Origin: Planctomycetota bacterium
Lineage (GTDB): Bacteria > Planctomycetota > B15-G4 > SIAN01
Direction of reading: 5' to 3'
NCBI GenBank assembly: GCA_028289345.1
Contig: JANQQL010000004.1
Location: 1-55,541 of the forward strand
DNA: 55,541 bases
Position numbers and translations under genes: made by a program. Positions 44,482-53,008 of this stretch are shown here, piece after piece. Numbering within the stretch: the stretch's first letter is position 1; each line of letters begins with the position of its first letter. Under the pieces are notes generated by a model. It saw only the letters and a program-made list of their open reading frames with translations. It did no database searches and was not told the origin of the DNA.

Positions 44482-45855
44482 GTGATTGTCGGTTCGACCG
44501 GTGGAGAGCATGACCGGCGACAGTGGTTGACACCGGTGTTGCTGTTCTCGGTTCTGTTCGCCATTCATCTCCCGTTCGTGCGATCCGCCTTGCAGAACGG
44601 GGACAGCGCGGTCTACAACGAGCAGGTCCATTCCCGAGAGCTCGGAGCTCGGACGACCCATTGGGGGTATCTGCTCACCGGTGTCGTGTTCGACACCATC
44701 CTGCCATTCGACACGGACACCAACATGAATGTGCTGTGTGTCGCGTTCGGCGCTGCGGGACTGACGGCACTCTACTTGGTGGCGTCTCGCATCTTGGGCT
44801 CGCCGAAGTGGGGGGCGCTGGCAGTCATTGCCGGGGTGAACTATCCCTACCTGAGGAGCATGGTGCTGTCCGAAGTCGATACCGTGATGTGCAGTCTCCT
44901 GCTGCTGAGCTTGGCCAGTATCCAGCGGCGTCGCGACGAAGTCGCGGGACTACTGTTTGGCTACGCCATGGCAGTCAGCCCGTTGGCCTCGGTTTGGCTG
45001 CCGGTCCTCTTGGGCGAGCTGGCCCATGGGAGGGAGGAGCAAGCGCCGCGATGGCGGGACGGCGTTCGTCGCGCGCTCCGGTTCGCCCTGCCCGGTTTGG
45101 TGATCTATGTGCCGGTCCTCTTGTTTCATTGGCAAGACTACTTGTTCGGGGCTCGTGGCGTGCTGTCGGGGCCACGTCAGCCCTTCGATTCGTGGGCGCA
45201 GCTTGAGCGATCTGGAAAGTTCCTTTGGCGTCGAGGGAAGTGGGTGTGGGCCTTGTCGATGGTTGGACTGGGGGTGGCCCTGGTGGGGAGGCACCGTCGT
45301 CCCCCAAAATCCTTGGCGTGGGGACTCTTCATTGGCGCGGCGACCGCAGCGATCACCAGCGAGCGCTTCCTCGACGTTCCCATTCAGCTGCCGACCCTCG
45401 CCCTCTCTGGCATCTTTCTCATCTGGCTGTTGAAAGTCCGAATGCCCAGCCGACTTTCGAATCTGCTTCTGGCGGTGGTTCTCGTGAACGGGCTCTATTA
45501 CACGTATCGCAAGACGGCGGACCTTGTCATCGAAAAGGCGGAAGAGTCTCGTCTTTACCGAGAGGTTCGGGCCGCGAGCGAACCTCACCCGGCGTTGTTG
45601 GTTGGAGTCGGGCATGACTGGGACCATGGCCGCAGCTTTGGGTGGATCGCCTACCAAGACCCCCGACTGGATCGGGCGTACACGTCGGAACGGTTTCGGC
45701 GCGAGGCCACCGAGGTGTTGGATCGGGAGCCAACCGCCCTCGTTTGGTTCCTCGATCCGCGACCCACGGGGATTGCCCCATGGAGGCCTCGCGGGGTAGT
45801 GAGCGAGCGCACGCTCTCCTCCGGTACCTACAAGGTTCTCCAGGTGACCCAATGA
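44482..45855 (+). CDS. Multi-pass membrane protein, GT-C glycosyltransferase-like
   Basis: This 457-residue protein has about nine or ten hydrophobic segments over residues 15-350 and a soluble C-terminal part of ~100 residues. The first loop, SALQNGDSAVYNEQVHSREL, contains acidic residues where GT-C enzymes have catalytic Asp/Glu. The overall layout resembles dolichol-phosphate-mannose or ArnT-type transferases, though no family motif is decisive. GTG 44482 has aaggaag nine bases upstream. It is a different family branch from the gene at 18716. The 260 bp before it hold no gene. Confidence 0.68.
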   Translation: MIVGSTGGEHDRRQWLTPVLLFSVLFAIHLPFVRSALQNGDSAVYNEQVHSRELGARTTHWGYLLTGVVFDTILPFDTDTNMNVLCVAFGAAGLTALYLVASRILGSPKWGALAVIAGVNYPYLRSMVLSEVDTVMCSLLLLSLASIQRRRDEVAGLLFGYAMAVSPLASVWLPVLLGELAHGREEQAPRWRDGVRRALRFALPGLVIYVPVLLFHWQDYLFGARGVLSGPRQPFDSWAQLERSGKFLWRRGKWVWALSMVGLGVALVGRHRRPPKSLAWGLFIGAATAAITSERFLDVPIQLPTLALSGIFLIWLLKVRMPSRLSNLLLAVVLVNGLYYTYRKTADLVIEKAEESRLYREVRAASEPHPALLVGVGHDWDHGRSFGWIAYQDPRLDRAYTSERFRREATEVLDREPTALVWFLDPRPTGIAPWRPRGVVSERTLSSGTYKVLQVTQ

Positions 45856-46173
45856 CCCGAGCTGTTGACTGACCCAATCGTTGCGGCTCGCAAACAAGGA
45901 CCCAAACAACGGATCCTGGTTCGACCGAGGCCGTGGTCCCGACCGGCAATCCGAACGATGGCGAGGCCCCGCTGGTGCCCGCCGACCTACGGGAGACGCG
46001 GACCGGCTGACTTGCGCTTCTTCTTGCCCTTCATGGGGTACTCCTGGGGCTCGTGTCGTGCTGCACTGCGTTTTCTGCACTGAGGTTTCTGCACTACGGT
46101 TTCACGAGTTCCCAGATCGCACCGCCAACCAAGGCGGGTAACGCGAAGTACAGCGATCCTCTGGGGTGACAAA
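45856..46173. other. Intergenic region with short direct repeats
   Basis: About 320 bp lie between the membrane protein and tRNA-Pro. They contain a possible 15-codon gene (annotated separately) and three spaced copies of a (t)ctgcact element near 46060-46100. Nothing else is supported. Confidence 0.45.
45987..46034 (-). CDS. Possible 15-residue lysine-rich peptide
   Basis: A short frame encodes MKGKKKRKSAGPRLP. An aggag ribosome site lies about seven bases before the ATG, unusually good for chance. Eight of the 15 residues are Lys or Arg, all but one in the N-terminal half. It lies about 140 bp downstream of tRNA-Pro on the same strand. It may be a real small peptide or a random short frame; there is no homology evidence. 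Confidence 0.3.
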   Translation of the reverse strand: MKGKKKRKSAGPRLP

Positions 46174-46251
<78 letters not shown>

Positions 46252-46483
46252 ACGTCCTCTGGACGGTCCCGGATTCTACACGGGGCCCAGAATCTACACG
46301 GGGATTGTACACCGTCGCCTTCGTGAGAGGCGAGGTGGTCGCAAGGTCGTTCTTGTTGATCCCGGTGGAGCCCAGGGCCGTCCGTCGGACGGGTGTGCTT
46401 GTTGGAGTCCTGAGGACTCTGGATGGCGGCGGGTTCGGGCTGCGGGACTCGTCACTTCCCCGAGCCGGGCCACCGCGGGGCGG

Positions 46484-47089
46484 TTACGAGGCGTACTTTC
46501 GCAGTAGCCCTACGAGAACTCCCTGCACTTGCACGTCGTCCGCATAGATCGGGGACATGTGGCGATTCGCCGGCTGCAATCGGACACGATTCCCTTCGTG
46601 GTAGAACCGTTTCAGGGTGACGTCGCGGCCGTTGACCAGCGCCACGACGGCTTCGCCGTTGCGGGCTGTCGAACGCCGTTCGACCACCACCAAATCGCCA
46701 CTGACGATGCCCTCTTCGACCATAGAGTCGCCGCGTACTTCCAGGATGTAGTAGTTGTCCCCGTTGGGAAGCCAGGTGTTGAGATCAAGCTCTTGCTTGT
46801 CTTCGACGGCTTCGATCGGAGCGCCCGCGGCGATGCATCCTAAAACGGGCAGTGTTCGACCAGTCGGCGCCGGATTGCGCGGATCATCGGCCAGTTCGAT
46901 GGACCGTGCACGATTCGGGGACTTGTGGAGAGCCCCCTTCTTCTCCAGTGCCTGAATGTGCTCGTAGGCAGTGACTCGCGAAATCCCGAAACCTTCCGCA
47001 ATCTCTTCGAGTGTTGGTGAGAATCCTTTCTCCAGAATGAAGCCGCGAATGAAATTCAGAATCTTGAGCTGACGTTCCGTGAAATACAC
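46484..47089 (-). CDS. lexA: LexA SOS repressor
   Basis: This 201-residue repressor is predicted to self-cleave when stimulated by RecA filaments. The N-terminal winged helix-turn-helix (1-65) has PTLEEIAEGFGISRVTAYEH as recognition region. The cleavage site is A88-G89 in CIAAGAP. The catalytic dyad is S122 (GDSMVEEG) and K160 (VTLKRF), with spacing like E. coli LexA. The start is GTG 47089, with gagg upstream. No SOS box of a known type is obvious in the region upstream, so autoregulation cannot be shown here. Confidence 0.95.
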   Translation of the reverse strand: MYFTERQLKILNFIRGFILEKGFSPTLEEIAEGFGISRVTAYEHIQALEKKGALHKSPNRARSIELADDPRNPAPTGRTLPVLGCIAAGAPIEAVEDKQELDLNTWLPNGDNYYILEVRGDSMVEEGIVSGDLVVVERRSTARNGEAVVALVNGRDVTLKRFYHEGNRVRLQPANRHMSPIYADDVQVQGVLVGLLRKYAS

Positions 47090-48475
47090 AGCGGTGCCTC
47101 ACTCGTCGGGCCGGGACGCCCCGGCTGAATGAACCTCAACCCCGGAACCCTCTGCATTCATCATGCGCACGGCACCCGAACATCGGTCCAGAAACCGCAC
47201 GAAAAACGACAGGTCTGCAAATGTGCTCTCCGGGGGAACTTGGAGAGCAAAAGTCCGGACATTCCCCCTCCTGGGAACCCGAGCAGTCGGAACCTCGGCG
47301 GAGCTGCCTTACGGGCGGGGATCGCCTCCCCGGAGCCCTGCTGGAGCCAATCGCGAAAGTTCGTTGCACAGATCGTCCTCCTGAAGAATCGCCTACGTCT
47401 TGAATCCGATGGGTTCCCCGATTGGTGGTTCCACCAATGGGAGCCGCACGAATCCATTGAATTAGTAGTCGTTCCCAAGAGCATGTTTGGTCTCGGAATT
47501 CGAAGATCTATAGGGGAGATCGAGCAGCACTCTGACAGTTGAGTTCTGAATTCGCCCAGTGAGCGAGGAGTGATGACGACGGTGGTGACCGAAACCGTCG
47601 AAGTGTGCCCTTGCCGATCGCCCTCGAAAAGTCCAATAGCCACACAAATCGGGGTAGCCGGAAAAGCTCGCGCAAGAAACGGATCAACGCAATCCCACAG
47701 AGATCCCGACCTCCCTGAGGTTTCTCAGGGAATCCTAGTTCCAAGGAAGCCGCTAGGTTGCGCGGATACCAACCGGTTTCTTGCCAGAAATCACAGGCAG
47801 ATTGCGGCAAGCATCAACACGAACAAGAAGCACGCAGCGGCGATTTCTCTTCCCAAGACGTACCGAACCATCACGGATACCTCCAAAGTTGAGCGGTAGA
47901 TCTCAGAGCAAGGGCTCTGAGTGGGACGGCTTTGGCGGCGCGAGAAACCCGGTTGAGCTTCATCCCAGTTGCAGGTTCGGTGGTGAGCGTCTTGAGTTGT
48001 CGTTGATCGAGAAGACCGAAAGTCAGGAGAGGTTGTTCAGGCCTCGCCCCGTTGCCGGTGCCGTTCCCAGCATTGCCCAACGAGTTGTGGGTACGATGGA
48101 TCGTAGCACAACCCGTGGTGCGAACGCTTATCGAACAGGATGAATCTACTATGAAAGAGCACCTAACGAAAACCGAAAATTAGGGTTTCTTTCGGTATCT
48201 GTTTGGCAGCTGATCGGGTCGGGGAAGATTCGTGCCCTGCCAAATCCGGCAGTCTCACCCGGGGACGGCAACTGCCGCGGTGTGGAGAAGGGGCTTTGGC
48301 CCTGAACCTAATGAGTGGGGCCGCCGGAACTTCTTCCCGGTTCCGTTCGTTTTTTGTTCTGGGTCGGATTCGGGAGATCCCTCAGGCGACCGAACCACGG
48401 GATTCCCGTGGCACGCCGACTGCGAATGGGGACGATACGGCTGCGAATCGGTTTGCTGTGTTTGGGAGCTCGTTC
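47090..48475. other. 1.4-kb region upstream of lexA and nadB with little coding signal
   Basis: Codon-type signal and GC bias drop in this region, and most frames are broken. One very small predicted membrane-peptide gene is supported (47791-47871). Dyads occur at 47229-47254 (gctctcc/ggagagc), 47421-47438 (attggtgg/ccaccaat) and 47711-47728 (ccctgag/ctcaggg). They could belong to a structured RNA or regulatory site, but I cannot match a known RNA family. The nadB frame is open upstream of 48476 but looks non-coding there. Confidence 0.5.
47791..47871 (-). CDS. Predicted 26-residue single-pass membrane peptide
   Basis: The ATG at 47871 is preceded by tttggagg at an ideal eight-base spacing. 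The product begins MVRYVLGRE and continues with an uninterrupted 17-residue hydrophobic stretch (IAAACFLFVLMLAAICL) to the stop. A positively charged N terminus and a single helix are typical of bacterial small membrane proteins. It is alone in a 1.4-kb gap, so there is no operon context. The ribosome site and amphipathic design support it; homology is unknown. Confidence 0.5.
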   Translation of the reverse strand: MVRYVLGREIAAACFLFVLMLAAICL

Positions 48476-50167
48476 TTGCGTTACCTCAATCATCCTCCGT
48501 CAAACTCTTGGGAAGACTTGGAGGCTCCCGTCCTGGTGGTGGGAGGCGGCGTCGCGGGCCTTTCGGCCGCGATCGAGATGGCCGAAGCGCACCAGGTTCT
48601 CGTCGCCACGAAGGCGTGGCTTTCGGACTCGAACACGGACGCCGCCCAGGGAGGAGTGGCGGCGGTCTTGAGTCCCGAAGATTCCCTGGAGAGTCACTTC
48701 GAAGACACTCTTGGCACGGGCTGTGGGATTAGCAACGAGTCGGTGGTGCGGCGCGTGGTGCAGGAGGCTCCCGATGCCATCCGCCGAGTGATGGAGTGGG
48801 GGGGGCAGTTCGATCGCACGTTGACCGGTGAGCTGGCCCTTTCGTTGGAGGGCGGCCACTCGGCGGGACGGGTGGTGCACGCGCTCGGTGACCAAACCGG
48901 CCGCGAGATCCAGCGGGTGCTGGTGGATCGGGCGCGGACGTCTCCGAAGCTACGCATCATGGAGCACGCCTTCGTTCTCGATCTGGTGGTGAACGACGGG
49001 CAGGCTGTCGGTGCGATCTTGTTTTCCAGTGGGCGCTTCTATCGAGTCCATGCGCGTGCGGTCATCGTCGCCGCAGGTGGTTGTGGGCACGTCTTTCGGG
49101 AAACCACGAACCGGGAAGTGGCGACGGGAGATGGTCACGCAATGATGTACCGAGCCGGTGCTCGGTTGCGCGGGATGGAATTCATGCAGTTCCACCCCAC
49201 GACTCTGTACATCGCCGGGGCCGCTCGCATGTTGATTTCCGAGGCGGCTCGTGGCGAAGGAGCGATTCTGCGAGATTGCCATGGCCACGCGTTCATGGAT
49301 GACTTGCACGCGTCTGGCTCATTGGCGCCTCGAGATTTCGTCAGCCGTGCCGTGCTGGATCGCATGGTGCAGACCGGGCACACCAATGTGTACCTCGATT
49401 TGCGTCATCTTTCGCCGAGTTTCGTTCGCGAACGATTCCCTCGCATCAACCGGGTGTGCCGAACGTTCCAGCTCGACATCACCAAAGACCTGATCCCGGT
49501 GGCACCTGCGGCCCACTACATGATCGGCGGAGCGTCTGTCGACCCCGATGGCAGGACGTCAGTCCCCGGGCTTTACGCCGTGGGGGAAGCCGCTTGCACC
49601 GGGTTGCACGGAGCGAATCGCCTGGCTTCGAATTCCCTGCTCGAAGGGTTGGTTCTCGGTCACTGCCTGAGCCGAACTCTCCGAGAGTCGCTGCCGGTCG
49701 CCACAAGTGGTTCCTGGGAGCAGCCGAAACCCCGCCGCAAGCTTCGCGAGGAGCCAAACTTTGATGCCACGGACCTCCTCAACTCGGTGCAGAGTCTGAT
49801 GTGGCGTCAGGGAGGGTTGTTGCGCAATGGTGCGGAGTTGGCGGAGGCCAGTCGCCGCCTGGAAGGATGGTTGCTTAGCGCCTCGGCGATCGAACAGCGA
49901 TCGACGGCGGGCTGGGAGTTATTGAATCTGTTGCAGGTGTCTCAACTCATCACTCACGCCGCGCGAGAGCGAACCGAAACTCGCGGAGTGCACTGCCGAA
50001 CGGACTTTCCCGACCGCGACGACCGCCGTTGGTTGGTCGAGCTGGAGCTGGTCTGCGGTGCGGCGGGGGACATCGAATCCCACCGCATACCGGTCGGGCC
50101 GGGGGCTGGATCCCCGCGTCGCCAGCGTTCGAAGAAGCCCCGGACCTCTGTCGAGGGAACCTCGTGA
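48476..50167 (+). CDS. nadB: L-aspartate oxidase
   Basis: This flavoenzyme is predicted to oxidise L-aspartate to iminoaspartate, the first step of NAD synthesis. From TTG 48476 it has 563 residues, close to the usual ~540. The FAD site VLVVGGGVAGLSAAIEMAE lies near 19-37. The family segments NTDAAQGGVAAVL near 56, GCGHVFRETTN near 203, MEFMQFHPTTLY near 235 and LHGANRLASNSLLEG near 378 follow. The C-terminal helical domain is kept. TTG 48476 was chosen for its gggag ribosome site; GTG 48458 is an alternative, and the open frame further upstream lacks conservation. hflX begins inside its stop codon. nadA and nadC are not in the window. Confidence 0.92.
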   Translation: MRYLNHPPSNSWEDLEAPVLVVGGGVAGLSAAIEMAEAHQVLVATKAWLSDSNTDAAQGGVAAVLSPEDSLESHFEDTLGTGCGISNESVVRRVVQEAPDAIRRVMEWGGQFDRTLTGELALSLEGGHSAGRVVHALGDQTGREIQRVLVDRARTSPKLRIMEHAFVLDLVVNDGQAVGAILFSSGRFYRVHARAVIVAAGGCGHVFRETTNREVATGDGHAMMYRAGARLRGMEFMQFHPTTLYIAGAARMLISEAARGEGAILRDCHGHAFMDDLHASGSLAPRDFVSRAVLDRMVQTGHTNVYLDLRHLSPSFVRERFPRINRVCRTFQLDITKDLIPVAPAAHYMIGGASVDPDGRTSVPGLYAVGEAACTGLHGANRLASNSLLEGLVLGHCLSRTLRESLPVATSGSWEQPKPRRKLREEPNFDATDLLNSVQSLMWRQGGLLRNGAELAEASRRLEGWLLSASAIEQRSTAGWELLNLLQVSQLITHAARERTETRGVHCRTDFPDRDDRRWLVELELVCGAAGDIESHRIPVGPGAGSPRRQRSKKPRTSVEGTS

Positions 50168-51456
50168 GTCGTTCTCGCCGAGAGGCCACTCCAACCGACC
50201 CTCCGATCGAAACTGCCGTTTTGGTCCACGTTTCCACTCCTCAAGAAGATCGGCGGGGAGAGGAGGCGCTGAAGGAGCTGCAAACTCTCGCCGAATCGGC
50301 TGGGGTGACCGTGGTGGATGCCATTCATCAGCGACGGCGGACGCCGCATCCGGGGACCTACGTGGGCAAGGGACGGCTGGAAGAGCTGGTTTCGTTGTGT
50401 CAGGAATGCGATGCCCAAGTGGTGATTTTCGGGCACGACTTGTCTCCGGCACAGGGACGCAATCTGGAGAAGGAGCTGGAGCTGCGGGTCGTCGATCGCT
50501 CCCAGTTGATCATGGACTTGTTTGCATTGCGGGCTCGGACCAGTCAGGCGCGACTGCAGGTGGAGCTTGCGCAGCTTCAGTATTCGTTGCCGCGACTGCG
50601 CCGGCTGTGGACCCACTTGGACCGCTACAAGGGTGGTGGCGTTGGAATGCGGGGGCCGGGCGAAACCCAGCTAGAAAGCGATCGCCGGGAAATCGGCCGG
50701 AAGATCGTGGATCGACGTCGCAAACTCGAGGCTCTCGAGCGGCAGCACGAGCTCCATCGCGCCAGCCGCGGAGACCGGTTCACGGTCGGGCTCGTGGGCT
50801 ACACCAACGCGGGCAAGTCGACGCTGTTCAATCGGCTGACCGCCGCGGACGTCGCGGCCGAGAACCGTCCATTTTCCACCCTGGACACTCGGACCAAGGC
50901 TTGGAAGGTTGAGCGCGGGTGCGAGGTCTTGCTGTCCGACACGGTCGGATTCGTTCATCAGCTTCCTCACCACCTCATTGCCTCTTTTCACGCCACTTTG
51001 GCGGAGGCTCTGGAAGCAGATCTGCTCCTGCACGTCGTGGACGGGTCCCATTCCGAGTGCCTGCCACGGATCCAGTCCGTCGAGAGCGTCCTGGCTCAAA
51101 TTGGGGCTGACCAACGACCTCGACTCCTGCTGGTCAACAAAGTGGATGCGATGGAAGACCGGGCCATGTTGGGGCAGCTTTCCCCGGACGCGATCCCGAT
51201 CTCGGCTCGCGATGGCGACGGGGTCGACGAGCTACGAAGCGCTCTCCTGAATCACTACCGTCAGCGTTTCCAAGAGCTTCATCTCGCGGTCCCGGTGGTT
51301 CAAGGAGCGGTGCTTGCGGCAGTCGCTGCCAACGGCCAGGTGTTGGAAAAGGTCAGCGTCAACGGGGCGATCCACTTTCAGGTCCGACTCCCGCCACGCC
51401 TTGCCGGGCAGTTCCGAGACTACGTGGACCCGGGACCGATGCCGGTCGCGGATTGA
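50164..51456 (+). CDS. hflX: Ribosome-associated GTPase HflX
   Basis: This 430-residue GTPase binds 50S and splits stalled or stressed ribosomes in other bacteria. The N-terminal HflX domain has PGTYVGKGRLEELVSLC near 57-73 and FGHDLSPAQGRNLE. A coiled region contains the GGVGMRGPGETQLE hallmark near 160-173. The G domain (~215-380) has G1 GYTNAGKST, the HflX T-rich switch FSTLDTRTK, G3 DTVGFVHQLP and G4 NKVD. It starts at GTG 50164, overlapping the nadB stop by 4 bp with gaggga upstream, so it is probably co-translated. It is convergent with the SET gene, 12 bp away. Confidence 0.95.
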   Translation: MSRSRREATPTDPPIETAVLVHVSTPQEDRRGEEALKELQTLAESAGVTVVDAIHQRRRTPHPGTYVGKGRLEELVSLCQECDAQVVIFGHDLSPAQGRNLEKELELRVVDRSQLIMDLFALRARTSQARLQVELAQLQYSLPRLRRLWTHLDRYKGGGVGMRGPGETQLESDRREIGRKIVDRRRKLEALERQHELHRASRGDRFTVGLVGYTNAGKSTLFNRLTAADVAAENRPFSTLDTRTKAWKVERGCEVLLSDTVGFVHQLPHHLIASFHATLAEALEADLLLHVVDGSHSECLPRIQSVESVLAQIGADQRPRLLLVNKVDAMEDRAMLGQLSPDAIPISARDGDGVDELRSALLNHYRQRFQELHLAVPVVQGAVLAAVAANGQVLEKVSVNGAIHFQVRLPPRLAGQFRDYVDPGPMPVAD

Positions 51457-51468
51457 CGCAACCGGGGT

Positions 51469-51819
51469 TCAGGCGTCGTTTGCCCAGTCATCCCCGTAGT
51501 CGATGGTGATCTCTTCTTCCGGCGCGATGGCTCGGAGCGCGTACAACTCCACGCCGTCAAACTCGGCGTTCGGATCGGAGGAGTGATTGACGAAACGGAG
51601 GTGGTTGCGACCCTCCAGGGCCGAAAACTTGCCATTGCCCCGGTCGACCCACAGGACGTAATGGCCGTCTCGTTTCACGGGAACGCCCTTGAAGGTGCCG
51701 ATCCACTCGTCGGCGAGGATCTCGCGATAGGCATAGACGCCACGACCGTGGATCGGGCTTCGGGCGACAAAGGTGACCCCGTCCTTGGAGTTTCGTCGAG
51801 GCGTCGTGCGCGTAGCCAT
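51469..51819 (-). CDS. SET-domain protein (predicted protein-lysine methyltransferase)
   Basis: This 116-residue protein is almost entirely a SET domain, which transfers methyl from S-adenosylmethionine to lysines. Visible are the SAM-binding GRG (25-27 in HGRGVYA), RFVNHSSDPNAEF with N78/H79, and EEEITIDYGDDW with the catalytic-site Tyr Y108. There is no pre-SET region, post-SET cysteine cluster or DNA-binding domain, as in minimal bacterial members. Aggagggg lies before the ATG at 51819. It is downstream of the CoA-binding and lysine-tailed histone genes on the same strand. A substrate link to that histone is an inference; ribosomal proteins are an alternative. Confidence 0.9.
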   Translation of the reverse strand: MATRTTPRRNSKDGVTFVARSPIHGRGVYAYREILADEWIGTFKGVPVKRDGHYVLWVDRGNGKFSALEGRNHLRFVNHSSDPNAEFDGVELYALRAIAPEEEITIDYGDDWANDA

Positions 51820-51999
51820 GAATGCTCCCCTCCTGTGGTCCTGGTTGTTCTGGTGGTCGATCCGAGGACCGTTCTAACCCGAGTTCCCGTTCCCAGACGA
51901 GCGTGGAATCCGAAGGCGAGTGTTTCTCTCCGCTCGTGGATCGCGAGATGACCCCGAGCCCGGATGGGTCGACAGCCGTGCAGGATGGGTTCTCCCCTG

Positions 52000-52401
52000 C
52001 TAGCCCTCGCGATATCCCAGCACCACCAACAGGCAAGGGCCACCGGCGATGACTTCCAAGCCATGGTTCTCGGCCGCTTCGATGGCCGCTTCGCTTTCGG
52101 CCCCGGGTTGCATCCAGAGGGACTGGACGCCCGTGGCGATGGCGTCCTCCACGACCCGCTCGGTGACCGCCGGCGGCGTAATGATGGAGACGGAGAGGAC
52201 CGGCTCGGGGAGATCCCTCAGGGAGGGGAACGCGTCGTGGCCCTGAACGAGCGTCTCCGTCGGATGGATGGGGTAGGCCTTGCGCTGGTTTTGCTGGTAG
52301 CAGGCGAAGACCTTGGAGCCGTATTTGTCCATGTTGTTGCCGGCTCCCACGACGGCGAATGCCGGTGCTTCCAAAAATCGCGCGATCTTCTCGTCGGCCA
52401 T
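52000..52401 (-). CDS. CoA-binding protein (YccU-like)
   Basis: This 133-residue protein is a Rossmann-fold CoA-binding domain of the CoA_binding_2 family. It has FAVVGAGNNMDKYGSKVF near 15-32 (nucleotide-binding loop), VLSVSIITPP near 68-77, and GVQSLWMQPGAES near 90-102 (the MQ-G-AES landmark of the family). It is small and lacks catalytic partners; members bind CoA and may act in CoA-dependent regulation. It lies between the histone and SET genes on the same strand. A terminator-like hairpin separates it from the histone gene, so it probably has its own promoter. Confidence 0.88.
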   Translation of the reverse strand: MADEKIARFLEAPAFAVVGAGNNMDKYGSKVFACYQQNQRKAYPIHPTETLVQGHDAFPSLRDLPEPVLSVSIITPPAVTERVVEDAIATGVQSLWMQPGAESEAAIEAAENHGLEVIAGGPCLLVVLGYREG

Positions 52402-52447
52402 GGAGCTGCGATCTCTCGTTTCTACTGGTTATCCACCGAGGGGGACG

Positions 52448-52492
52448 GAAAACAAGAACACGGGGCCACCCCGGAGGGGCCGCCCCGTGTTC
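52448..52492 (-). terminator. Rho-independent terminator of the histone gene
   Basis: On the minus strand gaacacggggcggcccc pairs with ggggtggccccgtgttc (17-bp stem, two mismatches, 3-nt loop). It is followed by ttgttttcc. It lies about 58 nt after the histone stop codon. Confidence 0.85.
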
Positions 52493-52549
52493 ACTCGTAT
52501 CGAGTGGAACTGCGCCGCGCGGTTGGTGCCGTGCGGGGGTCCTTCGGAC

Positions 52550-52789
52550 TTAGATGTCCTGGGGACGAACGGTGCTGCGCTTGTTCGCGTCGGTGCGCGC
52601 CGTCGCTTCGTCAATCAGCTTGTACACCGCGTCATTCAGGCCGGCGATCATGTCGCCGGAGGTGATGTAGCCCTTGCCGCGGATGTATGCCTTGACCTTG
52701 CTGGCCACGACCAAGACGTCCCGGGACTTCTTCCCGCCCTTGCGGCCCTTGGACTTTGCCTTCGTCTTCTTTTTCTTCTTCTTAGCCAT
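52550..52789 (-). CDS. Lysine-tailed bacterial histone-fold protein
   Basis: This 79-residue protein has a 23-residue N-terminal tail with 12 Lys (MAKKKKKKTKAKSKGRKGGK) followed by a histone-fold-like domain. Helix 1 is VLVVASKVKAYIRGKG (25-40), loop 1 is YITSG, helix 2 runs 46-70 (DMIAGLNDAVYKLIDEA...). It ends with the histone signature R71-x-T73-V-R-P-x-D78-I, which has the same R-T-D spacing as archaeal histones (RkTv...D). Helix 3 is nearly absent. It resembles the core of bacterial histones such as Bdellovibrio Bd0055, but with a long basic tail. Aaggagg precedes the ATG. The gene appears to have its own unit, bounded by hairpins, next to a SET gene. Confidence 0.82.
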   Translation of the reverse strand: MAKKKKKKTKAKSKGRKGGKKSRDVLVVASKVKAYIRGKGYITSGDMIAGLNDAVYKLIDEATARTDANKRSTVRPQDI

Positions 52790-52975
52790 GTGATGCCCCT
52801 CCTTCGAAGCGGGAGACGACGGGATCCCCGGTGTTTGTCTGACCTTGGGTCTCCCGAAACGGATGACTCTGACCGCGGTACCGGCACGGAAAACAGAGCT
52901 TCAAGACCGGCGAATTACCCTTCCCACTTACGCAAATCAAGCGCTTCGCTGTCACGAAATCCGGGAATTGAGGCA

Positions 52976-52998
52976 GAATTTTGCCCTCTAGGGGCAAA
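52976..52998 (-). terminator. Weak terminator-like hairpin after the dynamin-like gene
   Basis: On the minus strand tttgccc and gggcaaa form a 7-bp stem with a 5-nt loop, then attct. It begins 11 nt after the dynamin-like gene stop. The T-tract is poor, so read-through to the histone gene is possible. Confidence 0.42.
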
Positions 52999-53008
52999 TC
53001 GGGACAAA

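Noticed and set aside
47225..47290. Sequence slightly like the RNase P RNA core (gagagcaaaagtccgga)
   Set aside because: The rest of the RNase P consensus (such as the acagaaa segment and the matching helices) is not found nearby.
47871..48080. Minus-strand 69-codon frame upstream of the small membrane peptide
   Set aside because: No ribosome site and low-complexity Gly/Asn start; no recognisable protein.
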